Shown one piece after another: positions 1 to 9,057 of a DNA stretch of 64,000 nt; positions within the stretch are counted from its first letter, which is position 1; each line of letters begins with the position of its first letter. A program made the translations under genes and the position numbers. Under the pieces are notes generated by a model, which was not told the DNA's origin, did no database searches, and worked only from the letters and a program-made list of their open reading frames with translations. Source of the DNA: Tupaia tana (taxonomy: Eukaryota > Chordata > Mammalia > Scandentia > Tupaiidae); assembly GCA_026018925.1 (NCBI GenBank), contig JAKSZU010000013.1:2170001-2234000 (forward strand), written 5' to 3'.

Positions 1-214
1 GAAGGGCTCTTTCTAAAATAAGAATGTGATGGCTGGATCTCCAACTACCACTTTGGTCCATGAGGCAAATTTGTGAACAAAAGCCAAGCTGTAAGGGTGA
101 CAGAGCTAACAGTTTGGATTCGAGGATATCTATTCTAATGGGAGAAGAGGGGAGAAAAATCACGGCTACTGGAACCTGAGGGTTTCTGTTAACTGCAGGC
201 CAATCCAGGAGGCC

Positions 215-940
215 GCTCTACTAACCGCGGGGCCTCGCTCCTGGGCAGATCTCTCCGGAACACCCGGAGCCAGCGGGAGGCTAAGACGGGAGGATAAACG
301 CGGGGCGAGGGGGAGAGATGGATTACGATAAGCGCCCTGTTCTGTCAGCGCCGCTCCGGGCTCTGCTCGCTCTTCCTCCTCCACTCATCTCTGAATCCGC
401 GTCGGGGTGCTCCAGGGGTGAGCCGGCTGCGCAGTCCGTCCCGCCACCCCGAACGAGTGCCTGAGGCCGCGATCCCTCACGCCCGCGTCAGCCCCGAGCA
501 GAGCCATCGCCGCCCGCGCCCGTTCGAAAGTGCCTGGAGCCTCCGTGCGCGTCACGGGCCGCCTCGGGCTTCCATTGGCCCGCGCGCATCACGTGCGACG
601 GGGAGCAGCCGCCATTGGCTGGGGGGCGCGGAAGGCCGCGTCGGGAGTGCGGCCTCCGCGGGAGCGCTCGGCCGCGGTCGGCTCCTTGAGCTTGCGGCGA
701 GGAAAGACGTTGTGCCGCGTCCGGGCCGGGCGCGTAGGGGACCGTGGGGCCCGGGCTGCGCGTGGGGCTCCGTGGGGCTGCTGCCGGCCGCGGGCCAGCA
801 CACTCCGCGGGGCAGCACCCTCCCGAGCCCACCAGCCGAGGAAGACGCGCGAGACGGCGGCGAGTCCCACGGACCAGCCGGCGCGGGGTCTCGGGGCCCG
901 GAGCGGGACAAGAGGTTCGGAATCCGCAGCCAGTTTAGCC
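215..940 (+). promoter_or_regulatory. PTPDC1: CpG island, probable upstream PTPDC1 promoter and non-coding exon 1
   Basis: This is the only long CpG-dense stretch in the window; the flanks are AT-rich and CpG-poor. It contains inverted CCAAT (ATTGG) boxes, a CACGTG E-box and G-rich GC-box-like runs. Because exon A has a splice acceptor directly before its 5'UTR, it needs an upstream non-coding exon, and this island is the only obvious source on this strand. The island has open frames on both strands, as GC-rich DNA does by chance, and I see no recognisable protein in it. A good + strand donor is CAGGG|GTGAGC near 417, but which donor is used, and whether the promoter is bidirectional, cannot be read from sequence alone. 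Confidence 0.7.
570..632 (+). promoter_or_regulatory. Paired inverted CCAAT boxes flanking an E-box
   Basis: ATTGG occurs at 574-578 and again at 614-618, 40 bp apart, each in a CCATTGG context. The palindrome CACGTG sits between them at 590-595, and a G-rich run follows from 620. Paired NF-Y sites of this kind usually lie 60-100 bp upstream of start sites in TATA-less CpG promoters. That would put transcription starts near 650-720, which is an inference. Confidence 0.55.
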
Positions 941-965
941 ACAGCCTCCGTGTAGCAGTTACAGA

Positions 966-1039
966 TTTCTTTCTTTCTTTCTTTCTTTCTTTTCTTTCTT
1001 TCTTTTTTTTTTTTTTCTTTCTTTCTTTTTTTTTTTTTT
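966..1039. repeat. (TTTC)n and poly-T tract
   Basis: Imperfect TTTC repeats grade into T runs at the downstream edge of the CpG island. The 160 bases that follow (about 1040-1200) resemble no repeat family I recognise. Confidence 0.85.
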
Positions 1040-1199
1040 AATGATACTCGCTTGGAGACAGAACAAGAGTCGAGCGCTTTAGTGCCAGGGTCTTGAGTTT
1101 GAGGGTCGCACATTCGGATGCCCGCAGAGAGCCAGGATAGGAGAGAAGTGCCAGGAGACACCCCAGCTACTGCTCCAAATGGTCCGGTCTTCTGATTTC

Positions 1200-1720
1200 T
1201 CGGATTTCCAGGAGTCGAATAATCTAGGTTTTATGTGAAATCTCTTGATTTTGAAATATTAGCAAATAATTTAAAAAAAAAAAAAAAAACCTGGTAGCCA
1301 GACAAAAGGCATTTTGCCAGCTGGTTCTATTAAACCGCCAGTTTGTAACCTGTGATGTAGACCTAATTCTGCCGCTACTTTGGTCACGTGACCCGACCAA
1401 GTCTCTCATCTCAATGTGGGTGATACTCGTTCTTGGGAGCGGGTCTTCCTGAGGGCCACGACATAAACAGATACGCGGTGTATCTAGTATTGAAATGTCA
1501 TGGGATCAGCAGATCAGGAAAGAAGATGTCTGAAAAGACTGGGAGCAGAGGGAAAAAATGTAAAAAAGGTTGATAAACACAATGCTTTAAGGAAATAAGT
1601 AAGCAGTTGTTCCTGTGATAGTTATATATTAAAGGACTAAAACAAACTGTCACTTATAGACTGACCAGGAAGATATGAAAGGTTATTTTATAAAAGCTTC
1701 CTGTCAGGCACTCTGTACAC
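1200..1720. other. Intron sequence without recognisable content
   Basis: There is no exon-like coding signal. The only low-complexity feature is a 17-base A run starting at about 1272. Confidence 0.5.
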
Positions 1721-1724
1721 GCAT

Positions 1725-1885
1725 GTACCTTCGTGTACATAGTGTGTTCATGCACATTTCATTTGATCTCCACAACATAAGTGTTATTTAACTTTTTGTA
1801 TGAGAACGCTGAAGTTCAGAGGGTTTGGGTGACTTGTTACAGTCAGAGCTGTTACGTGGTTGAACTGGGATTAAATGCAAGTCTG
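1725..1885 (-). repeat. MIR element, degraded
   Basis: The reverse-oriented MIR core is recognisable: a 'GAGAACGCTGAAGTTCAGAGG'-like segment (close to MIR 'gatgaggaaactgaggc'), then a match to 'agctgggattcaaac'. It is ancient, with no target duplication visible. Confidence 0.6.
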
Positions 1886-1984
1886 GGATGGAGATTCAAT
1901 CACCCAACGTGAGTCAGGTTGTCTCCCATCCTCCAGCCCAGTTGTGTCTGGACCTCTGCATGAGAATCCACCTTCTGGCTTTTG

Positions 1985-2097
1985 AAAAGTGTGCATTCAC
2001 AGCCCCCACTCCAGAAATGCAGATTCAATATCTGGGACCAGGTCTGAACATCTGTTGTACATTTAAATCACCTCCTAAGGTGATTCCCAATTTGGTT
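1985..2097 (-). repeat. MER5-like hAT remnant
   Basis: It carries the typical words 'ccagaaatgcagattca', 'ggaccaggtctgaa' and 'aggtgattccca' of the MER5A non-autonomous hAT-Charlie family, degraded. The SINE at 2114 inserted at its end. Confidence 0.45.
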
Positions 2098-2113
2098 ACC
2101 CAGCAGTCATTTT

Positions 2114-2364
2114 TTTTGGAGAGGTTTTCGCTGTAGGGCGCCTGCGCTCACCAGACAGAGAGAGAGAGAGACATAGAGACAGAAAGCGAGAAATCACCCC
2201 CCAGGGGGGATGGTCACACCACAATCCCTTTTCCTCCATTCTCCTCTTGGGCACGCATGCACACGCGCCCTGCGTGAGTTTTAAGCCACCGGGTCCTGGA
2301 CGCGAACCGCAGCCGACTACGTGGGAGTCCAGCGACATAGCCATTATGCTAACTGCTGGTTCCC
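2114..2364 (-). mobile_element. SINE-L, young type a
   Basis: A complete copy read on the minus strand: head GGGAACCAGCAGTTAGC, B box in the CGCGTCC form, body, CT tract and tail. It is flanked by a perfect 16-bp duplication, ACCCAGCAGTCATTTT, at 2098-2113 and 2365-2380, so the boundaries are certain. Confidence 0.95.
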
Positions 2365-2707
2365 ACCCAGCAGTCATTTTGAGAAAACTTCAAATTCCAA
2401 CCTAGTTATAGTCATGGGATTATTCTCAAGGGACTGAAATTTCCCCTCCTGAACAGGGATTCCATCTCCTCTTCCAAACAGGTGACAATCCAAGTTTCAG
2501 GAAAAAAAAATCCCTTATTGGGGGAAGACAAAGTTTATTAGAGATTCATCACTTTTGCAGTGTTGAAGACCTCTTGCTTTGACAGAGTCCCGGTAATTTT
2601 GCTTGCCCCTTTTTTTCAGTGAGCTTCCCCCTTTGCTATTTTGAACCTCCAAAAAGAAAACAAAACAAAAACAGATTCAAGGCATTTGTTTTAAAGTTAG
2701 TGTTAGA

Positions 2708-2914
2708 TCGTTTTTTTTTCCCTCTGGCACAGCCAGAGAGACAGAGAAATCACCCCCAGGGAGATAGCCACGCTTCAGTATTCTTCCATTCCTCTCATGC
2801 ACACTAGGTTTTTTTTTTTTTTTTTTTTTTTTTTCCCAAGCCACCAGGTTCTGGGAACCATAGAATTGGCTATGTAGAATCCAGCACCTTAACTACTATG
2901 CACCTGGTTGGCCC
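2708..2914 (-). mobile_element. SINE-L relic, old, with internal T run
   Basis: A diverged copy with part of the body lost. A T run of about 26 bases (2809-2834) interrupts it where the CG-rich body should be. The head is still readable as GGGCCAACCAGGTGCATAG. Confidence 0.75.
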
Positions 2915-3484
2915 TAACAATGCTTTTTATGTTCACTTGTATTGCTATTCTAGTAATTAATTAATGATCTCTTCATTGTTAATCACATAGATGGTTCGGG
3001 TTCACAAAATTTAGAAAATTCTTTGAAATTGGCTTCAATGTGGAAATTTCAATTAGAAATCAGAATTATTCTGAGGCTAAACCTTAAATGATAGGTTTTT
3101 CTTTTTTAAGACACATCTCATTGTTTTTCTAAACCAAGAACTGCCTTAGAATCTGAAGATTTTCTTTAGTTCTAAAATAAGCAAGGAGTATAGTGATTGT
3201 AAACATGTGTGTACTGAGATATTTCTTCAGAATCATCTAATGACTGTCATTTCTCATATCTCTTCAACCTTCCCAAAAGATACATTTAATTTGTTTACTT
3301 ATGTATTTCCTTTTCTAAAAACAATATAAGTTGAGTAATCAGGACATTTCTTTGCAAATATTAACTGGATCATCTAATACACTTAATGTGTTGTTACTGA
3401 GAAAGTTATATTTCATTTTTCTGGTTCCTGTTGAGGCAACCTGGATAGAATAGAGATGGTTTTGATTTGTTTGTTTGTTTGTTT
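2915..3484. other. Intron sequence, nothing recognised
   Basis: AT-rich unique-looking sequence with no exon signal. A (GTTT)n stretch at about 3466-3490 leads into the next SINE. Confidence 0.45.
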
Positions 3485-3488
3485 GTTT

Positions 3489-3628
3489 TTTAAGAGGGAG
3501 TTTTGCAATAGGGCTCTGGTGCTCACCAGACACACAGAAAGCGAGAAATTACTCCAATCCTCCCTCCCACACCACAGGGCCACAATGTAGTCCCTTCTCT
3601 TCCAGTCTCCAGGGCCCGCGCGCGCGTG

Positions 3629-3667
<39 letters not shown>

Positions 3668-3758
3668 CGCAAGTTTTAAACCACCAGATCTGGTACTCAA
3701 ACTGCAGCCAACTACGTGGGAGTCCAACGACGTAACCATTACACCATCTGCTGGTCCC
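3489..3758 (-). mobile_element. SINE-L with expanded CA microsatellite
   Basis: A moderately diverged copy. The CG-alternating body segment has become a CG run followed by a (CA)n of about 18 units at 3630-3666. The head ends in GGGACCAGCAGATGGTG. Confidence 0.85.
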
Positions 3759-3774
3759 ATGATTTAAGGTTTCT

Positions 3775-4040
3775 TTTCTTTTTTTTTTTTTTTTGGAGAG
3801 ATTTTTGCTATAGGGCGCATGCGCTCGCCAGACAGAGAGAGACAGAGACAGAAAGCAAGAAATCACCCCTCAGTGGGGATGGCCACGCCGCAATCCCTTC
3901 TCCTCCATTCTCCTCTCAGGATCTTGGGCATGCACGCACACGCACCCGGCGTGAGTTTTAAGCCACCGGGTCCAGGATGTGAACCGCAGTCGACTACGTG
4001 GGAGTCCAGTGACATAGCCGTTACGTTAACTGCTGGTTCC
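3775..4040 (-). mobile_element. SINE-L, young type a
   Basis: A complete copy flanked by an exact duplication, CCATGATTTAAGGTTTCT, at 3757-3774 and 4041-4058. It inserted directly next to the 5' end of the previous SINE. Confidence 0.93.
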
Positions 4041-4059
4041 CCATGATTTAAGGTTTCTA

Positions 4060-4215
4060 ATCTCAATTCCAGCACTAGAAAGTTGTATGACCCTGGGTTG
4101 GTGACATGCTCTTTCTTAGTCTCACTTTCCTCATCTTTCAGATGGGGACAGGGCTTCCAGGGTTGTGTTAGTGATGTGAGACAGCATGTGAAGAGCCTTG
4201 GTAGAGTGCTAAGCA
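4060..4215 (+). repeat. MIR element
   Basis: Forward MIR core: 'gttgtatgaccctgggttggtgac', then 'cctcatctttcagatgggga'. Degraded, with both ends indistinct. Confidence 0.65.
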
Positions 4216-4221
4216 CAACTA

Positions 4222-4298
4222 TGGGTTGTTGGAAAAGTCATGACACATTTTTGCATAGAAAACCAGAAAAATACACCTTGACTTTTCTGACAACCTAA
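4222..4298. mobile_element. Mariner-type MITE, copy 1
   Basis: A 77-bp element between TA dinucleotides (4220-4221 and 4299-4300). The terminal inverted repeats read TGGGTTGTTGGAAAAGTC and, from the other end, TTAGGTTGTCAGAAAAGTC. It is built like human MADE1 but differs in sequence. Two relatives are at 6388 and 34629. Confidence 0.8.
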
Positions 4299-4320
4299 TA
4301 GTTTTCCTTTAATTCCCAGA

Positions 4321-4455
4321 AGGTGTTTGCAATGGCCAGGGAGAGAGAGAATGAGAGGGAGAGAGAACTCCCAGTAGGGTGTGGTCACACCTTTATCTCT
4401 CTTGTCAGGATTTTGAGCACGCTCATGCTCAGCATGTTTTTTAAGCTACCAGCAA
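4321..4455 (-). mobile_element. SINE-L relic, fragment
   Basis: Only the CT-tract, body and part of the head junction remain (AGGATTTTGAGCACGCTC and TTAAGCTACCAG words). Old. Confidence 0.6.
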
Positions 4456-5213
4456 TTTAACATTGCTTCCATGTTTTGGCTGTTATGAATAAAGCTTCAT
4501 TGAACATGGGAGTGCAGCTAACTTGAGATCATCAATTTCATTTCTTTTGGATATATGCCTAGGATATATGCCTAGCAACCAAGGGGTTGCTGAATTGTAT
4601 GATAGTTCCATTTTTTTTTTTTTTGAGGTACCTTCATATGGCTTTCCATAATAGCTGTACCAATTTGAATTCCCATCAACAGTGTACAAAGGTTCCCTTT
4701 TCTCCACATTATTAACATTTATCTTTTGACTTTTTGATAATAGTCACTCTAATAAATGTGATATGATATGTCCTGCAGTTTTGATTTGCATTTCTTTCAT
4801 GATTAATGATATTGAGCACCCTGTTCACTTTTATATGTCTTATTTGGAGAAATGTCTATTTAGGTCCTTTTCTCATTTTTAATTGGATTATTATTATTTT
4901 GCTGTTGAGTTGTATGAATTCTTGGTATGTTTTGGATGTCAATTCCTTATCAAATATATAACTTGCAAATATTCTTCCTGATTCTATAGGTTGCCTTTTT
5001 ATTTTCTTGATTGTTTCCTTTGCTATGGAGAAAGTTTTATTTGATGCAGTCTAACTGACTTATGCTATTATTTCCTGTGCTTTTGGTGCCATATCCAAGA
5101 TATTGCCAAGACTAGTGTCTTAGAGCTTTTTTCCCTCTGTTTTCTTCTAGTTTATTGTTTCAGGTCTTAACTTTTAAGTCTTTACTGTATTTTGAGTTAA
5201 TTTTTGTAAGTGG

Positions 5214-5395
5214 TAATCGCCCCTTGGGGTATGGCTACAACCACAATTCCTTATCTCCCATTCTTTTCTCAGAATTTTGGGTATGCGCACATATGCACCC
5301 AGTGTATTTTTCAAGCCACTAGGTCTGGGATTTAAAGCATGCAGTCAGCCATATGGGATCCAGCTGCCTTAACCTCCAAGCTATCTGCTTGCTCC
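5214..5395 (-). mobile_element. SINE-L relic, older subfamily
   Basis: Lacks the CT tract and tail. The head has the old-subfamily signature GGATCCCATATGGC in place of ACTCCCACGTAGTC. Confidence 0.75.
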
Positions 5396-5437
5396 ATTTA
5401 TTTTTCCCATATGGATATCCAATTTTTTCAGCATCAT

Positions 5438-5597
5438 CTTTTTAGACAGAGTCTCCCGGTTTCACCATTCTCCTGCCTCATCCTTCCAAGTAGCTGGCGT
5501 TACAGGTATGTACTGCCATGCCCAGCTTTTTAGAGCAGGCCATGAAACAAACCCAGGCCTCGCAACAGTGTCCAGTGAACTACTGTGGCTGGTCCCC
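5438..5597 (-). mobile_element. Composite tRNA-like / 7SL-derived SINE
   Basis: Read on the minus strand, the first 65 bases form a tRNA-like head: a GGGGACCAGCC start, an A-box-like TAGTTCACTGG and a weak B box GGGTTTGTTTC. The remainder matches 7SL/Alu-monomer sequence (GCTGGGCATGGCAG, CCTGTAACGCCAGCTACTTG, GGAGAATGGTGAAACC). It sits inside old L1 sequence with a near-perfect 9-bp duplication, CAGCATCAT at 5429-5437 and CAGTATCAT at 5598-5606. tRNA/7SL fusions are known from tree shrews and galagos; I cannot name this one. Confidence 0.7.
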
Positions 5598-5983
5598 CAG
5601 TATCATTTATTGAAGAGACTTATTTTTCTTACTGTGTATTCTTGATACCTTTGTCAAATATTAGTTGGCCAAAAATACATGGATTTGCTTAGATTACTTG
5701 ATTTATCATGATTTAAAACCTAACATTTATATTCTTGGGCAGTAAACTATATGATTTTAACTCACACCTTTTCAAGTAGCAGGCTATATCTCCAAGCTGT
5801 CATCTATCCTGAATCCTGCTGCTACAAAAGAATACTTCCTCTCTTTGTTCTTTCGGTATGGGGATGAGTAAGTGTCTATCTTTGGATTAGACATTCCTGT
5901 CTGGAGGCTATAGTGTCTACAGCTAGCCGGTGGCCGTTGTAGGTAGAGAATGGTTAGGAGAAAGCCTATAAATAATTACATAT

Positions 5984-6168
5984 AGGGAAGCTAGCAGGTG
6001 GCATGGTGGTTAAGGTGTTGTACTCCTACATGGCGAACCATAGTTTGAGTTCCAGACCTGGCAGCTTGCTTTTTCACTTTCTCTCTGTGTTTCTCACTGG
6101 TGAACATGTGCTCTATAGCATACTTTAAAATAATAATAAATAAAGTTAAATAATTCTTTAAAAAATAA
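5984..6168 (+). mobile_element. SINE-S, older
   Basis: The head reads GCTAGCAGGTGGCATGGTGG with a B box TTTGAGTTCC. A CT tract and a remnant of the 'ctatagcata' end follow, then an A/T tail of TAAATAAA type. Confidence 0.85.
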
Positions 6169-6387
6169 TTTCTTGTAGGAAACAATCTTTTGTTTTAATC
6201 TGTAGGAGTTATTTCTCTTTATTACAGTTCAAACAGCACCATTTGCCCTGCTGTAATGGTTTTGTAATTTGTGGCATTATACCCTTCAAAAGGAAAAGCT
6301 GCCTTGCCTCATAGATGAACTCAAGACATTCTTGCATCAGAAAATTTTGAGCACTTACTATGTGCAAGTGTTGTAATGGTTTAAATA

Positions 6388-6456
6388 TTGGGTCGTTGGA
6401 AAAATCATGACTCATTTTGCATAGAAAAATATGTCATCAAATTTCCAACTGCCCAA
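6388..6456. mobile_element. Mariner-type MITE, copy 2
   Basis: A 69-bp element between TA sites (6386-6387 and 6457-6458). It starts TTGGGTCGTTGGAAAAATC and ends CCAACTGCCCAA. The interior is similar to copy 1 (CATTTTGCATAGAAAA). Confidence 0.75.
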
Positions 6457-6570
6457 TAGATCTACTACAGCATTTCATGGCAAATTCCTGTATGTTTAAG
6501 AAGGCCCGTATGATTTTAGCTCCACATGGAAAGATTTTCTCATTTAGAATCATACCTTTACAAGTCAGTC

Positions 6571-6775
6571 TTTTTTAATGAGTTTATTCCATGAGTGACA
6601 GAGACAGAAAGGGGACAGGCCGAGAAACAGCACCCCAAGCCCATCTTCAGCCAGCCCAAATTATAGGCCCACATATACGCAGGGAGGTCTCTGGACATGT
6701 ACTAGTAACCTTCCTATGTGGATCTGCCTCACAAAACATCATGTTTTATCACAGTGCAACTGTCTAAGCACTATA
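6571..6775 (-). mobile_element. SINE-M copy 1
   Basis: Shares a series of words with 23121-23641 and 53783-54030: CCATGAGTGACAGAGA, AGCACCCC, GGAGGTCTCTGGACA, ACCTTCCTATGTGG and CAAAACATCATGTTTTA. It has a T-rich left end, so it is read on the minus strand. It is unrelated in sequence to SINE-L except for a general tRNA-like layout. Confidence 0.6.
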
Positions 6776-6970
6776 AAGTCTATGTTGATGTGTTACTTTT
6801 ATAGGTTATAAAGACTAATTCAACTCCCAAGTGAAAAGGTTCTAGAAATTTCACATTTTCTCTAGTCTTCTGTTTTAGGAATTAAATCACCTGTTTGTGT
6901 ACTTATGTCGTGACTGTTTTTATCTTATTCTATTCCCATTACTGTTTACCAAGAAATTTGTGGTATAACA

Positions 6971-7228
6971 ATTTTTTTTTTTCTTTTTAGAGAGAGATTT
7001 TTCTGCTATAGGGCATGTGCACTTGCTGGAGAGACTGAAACAGAAAGTGAGAAACCACCCCCCAAGGGGCATGGCCACACCACACTCTTCTCCGTTTTCC
7101 TCTCAGGATCTTGGGCATACACACACACATGCACCTGGCATGAGTTTTAAGCCATCAGGCCCTGGACTCAAACTACAGTCAACTACGTGGGAGTATAGTG
7201 ACATAACTGTTATGCCATCTGCTGGTCC
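6971..7228 (-). mobile_element. SINE-L, moderately diverged
   Basis: All parts are present: T-rich tail, CTATAGGGCATGTGCAC, CT tract, body and the head ending GGGACCAGCAGATGGC. Scattered substitutions throughout. Confidence 0.88.
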
Positions 7229-7229
7229 C

Positions 7230-7560
7230 TATGTAATCATCTTTTAAAAATAACACTTTCTCCTTTTTTGGGGGGGCCATTTGTAAGTATTTGTTTGGGT
7301 AAGAGATCATAAAATATATTTTTATAATATGCATAAGTGAAAACACGTTTGAATGAATAAAAATAAAATGACAGGTGACAGAATTTAGTGTCTGTAATGA
7401 GATTTTCAATAACTGATAATTCAGAGAAAAAAATTCAATGTATTTAAAAGTAAAGACCATGCTTTTCAATATTTTATAATTAGGTATTAGGCTTCTAAAT
7501 GTAATCATGACTTAATAGTTTTTCAGATGACATTTTCTTCTACAGGTAATGTGTTCTGTC
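7230..7560. other. Intron sequence, nothing recognised
   Basis: AT-rich with no recognisable gene or repeat. A short G run lies at about 7270. Confidence 0.45.
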
Positions 7561-7566
7561 AATTTT

Positions 7567-7805
7567 TCTTTTTTTTAAAGAGGTTTTTGCTGTAGGGTAC
7601 ATGCACTCACCAGAGAGACAGAAAGCATGAAATCATCCCCCCAGGGGGATGGCCACACTACAATCCCTTCTCATTCTCCTGTCAGGATTTTGGGCATGCA
7701 CGTACACATGCCTGGTGTGAGTTTCAAGTTGCTCAGTCTGGGACTCAAACCGTGGTCGGCCATGTGGGAGTCCATTGTCTTAACTACTACATTACCTGCT
7801 GGCCC
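7567..7805 (-). mobile_element. SINE-L, older
   Basis: Complete but diverged. The head starts GGGGCCAGCAGGTAATG and carries ATGGCCGACCACGG, an intermediate between SINE-S-like and young SINE-L heads. Confidence 0.85.
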
Positions 7806-7917
7806 CTGTGATCTACCCTGTTAATATTTCAGTGTATATTCTAGTCTTTTCTCTATATGCATATTTGTATCAAATTTCTTTTAGAAAAATGAGATTATCA
7901 ATATTTTATATCTTTTT

Positions 7918-8173
7918 TTTTTTTTGAGAGGTTTTTCGCTATAGGGCACGTGCGCTCACCAGACAGAGAGAAACATAGAGACAGAAAGCGAGAAATCACC
8001 CCCCAGGGGGGATGGTCACGCCGCAATCCCTTCTCCTCCATTCTCCTCTCGGGATCTTGGGCACGCACGCACATGCGCCCGGCGTGAGTTGTAAGCCACT
8101 GGGTCCGAGACGCGAACCGCGGTCGACTACGTGGGAGTCCAGCGACATAGCCATTACGCTAACTGCTGGTTCC
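7918..8173 (-). mobile_element. SINE-L, young type a
   Basis: Flanked by CAATATTTTATATCTTTTT at 7899-7917 and again from 8174. Near-consensus, with GACGCGAACCGCGG in reverse orientation. Confidence 0.93.
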
Positions 8174-8242
8174 CAATATTTTATATCTTTTTAAAAATCT
8201 AATAGTACGTGGTAAAGAAAGTATGAATTCCAATTATTTTTT

Positions 8243-8420
8243 AAAGAATTATTTATTTAATTTTATGTATTCATTCATTGATTTTAATTCAGTCAGAGCA
8301 AGAGAGAGAGACAGAGAAAGAGGAAGTGAGAAAGCAAGCCACCCGGTCCAGAACTCAAATCATGGTCAGCCATGTGGGAGTGTCCAGCACCTTAACCACC
8401 ATGCTATCTGCTGGTTCTCT
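8243..8420 (-). mobile_element. SINE-S adjoining L1 insertion site
   Basis: Tail TAAAGAATTATTTATTTAA, CT tract and head on the minus strand. Its duplication (AATTCCAATTATTTTTT at 8226-8242 and AATTCCAGTTATTTTTT at 8422-8438) is the very sequence later targeted by L1 no. 1. Confidence 0.85.
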
Positions 8421-8785
8421 CAATTCCAGTTATTTTTTAAAATTTATTTTTAATTTTTTTATTATTTGTACATTAAATTGCTATACATCATTTAGATTGT
8501 GAAGAAATTTTACTCAGCATGATTTACACCTCAGTCCAGTCCAGTCGAGATATTATACACATCCTTGTCAACAGATAATAAACCTTATCTGTACCCCGCA
8601 AGTGTCTTACCTCTCCACTCTCCCCACCACCACCGCCAAATTTCCTTTCCTACATTCTTCCCCTCCCATACTCTTTCCACTTTGTCTCTAGTGTCCATTA
8701 CAATTTTTAATACTTTCATGTTTTCCAGTCTTTCAGTCTACCATAGAGTGCGGACAGTCGGTATATGTTAAGAGGAGACATACAG

Positions 8786-8956
8786 GGGTCCAGCGGGTGG
8801 CCTGGTGGTTAAGGTGCTGGATACTCCCACATGGTCGACCACGGTTCAAGTCCCAGACCTGGTGGCTTACTTTCTCCCTTTTCTCTCTCTCTGTCTCTGG
8901 TCAAATTAAAATAAATGAATGAATACATAAAAATTAAAAATAAATAATTATAAAAA
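8786..8956 (+). mobile_element. SINE-S inside L1 no. 1 3'UTR
   Basis: Duplication AAGAGGAGACATACAG at 8770-8785 and 8957-8972 is exact. It is a good reference copy for the short family: head with B box GGTTCAAGTCC, TTTCTCTCTCTC tract, GGTCAAATTAAAATAAATG tail. Confidence 0.95.
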
Positions 8957-9057
8957 AAGAGGAGACATACAGTGTTTCTCTTTCAGAGTCTGACTTGCTT
9001 CACTCAGCAACATATCTTCCATATTTGTCCACTTTCTATCAAATTCCAGGGCCTTGT

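Larger units (their letters stand above)
4456..5720 (-). mobile_element. Old LINE-1, ORF2 3' end, interrupted
   Basis: Reverse-oriented L1 ORF2 C-terminal sequence. The familiar antisense words 'ggctgttatgaataaagc', 'atatgcctag' and 'cagtgtacaaagg' can be read in order. It is far more diverged than the three modern L1s in the window. A SINE-L relic (5214-5395) and a composite SINE (5438-5597) inserted into it. Confidence 0.75.

Noticed and set aside
418-1161. Overlapping long open frames on both strands in the CpG island
   Set aside because: GC-rich DNA rarely contains stop codons by chance. The frames are low-complexity, run into the TTTC repeat, and match no protein I recognise.
2114-2364. 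SINE heads as functional tRNA genes
   Set aside because: A and B boxes are present, but the acceptor stem is not formed and all copies have SINE bodies and target duplications.
3630-3666. CRISPR-like or regulatory repeat at the CA runs
   Set aside because: Plain microsatellite within a SINE; this is nuclear mammalian DNA.
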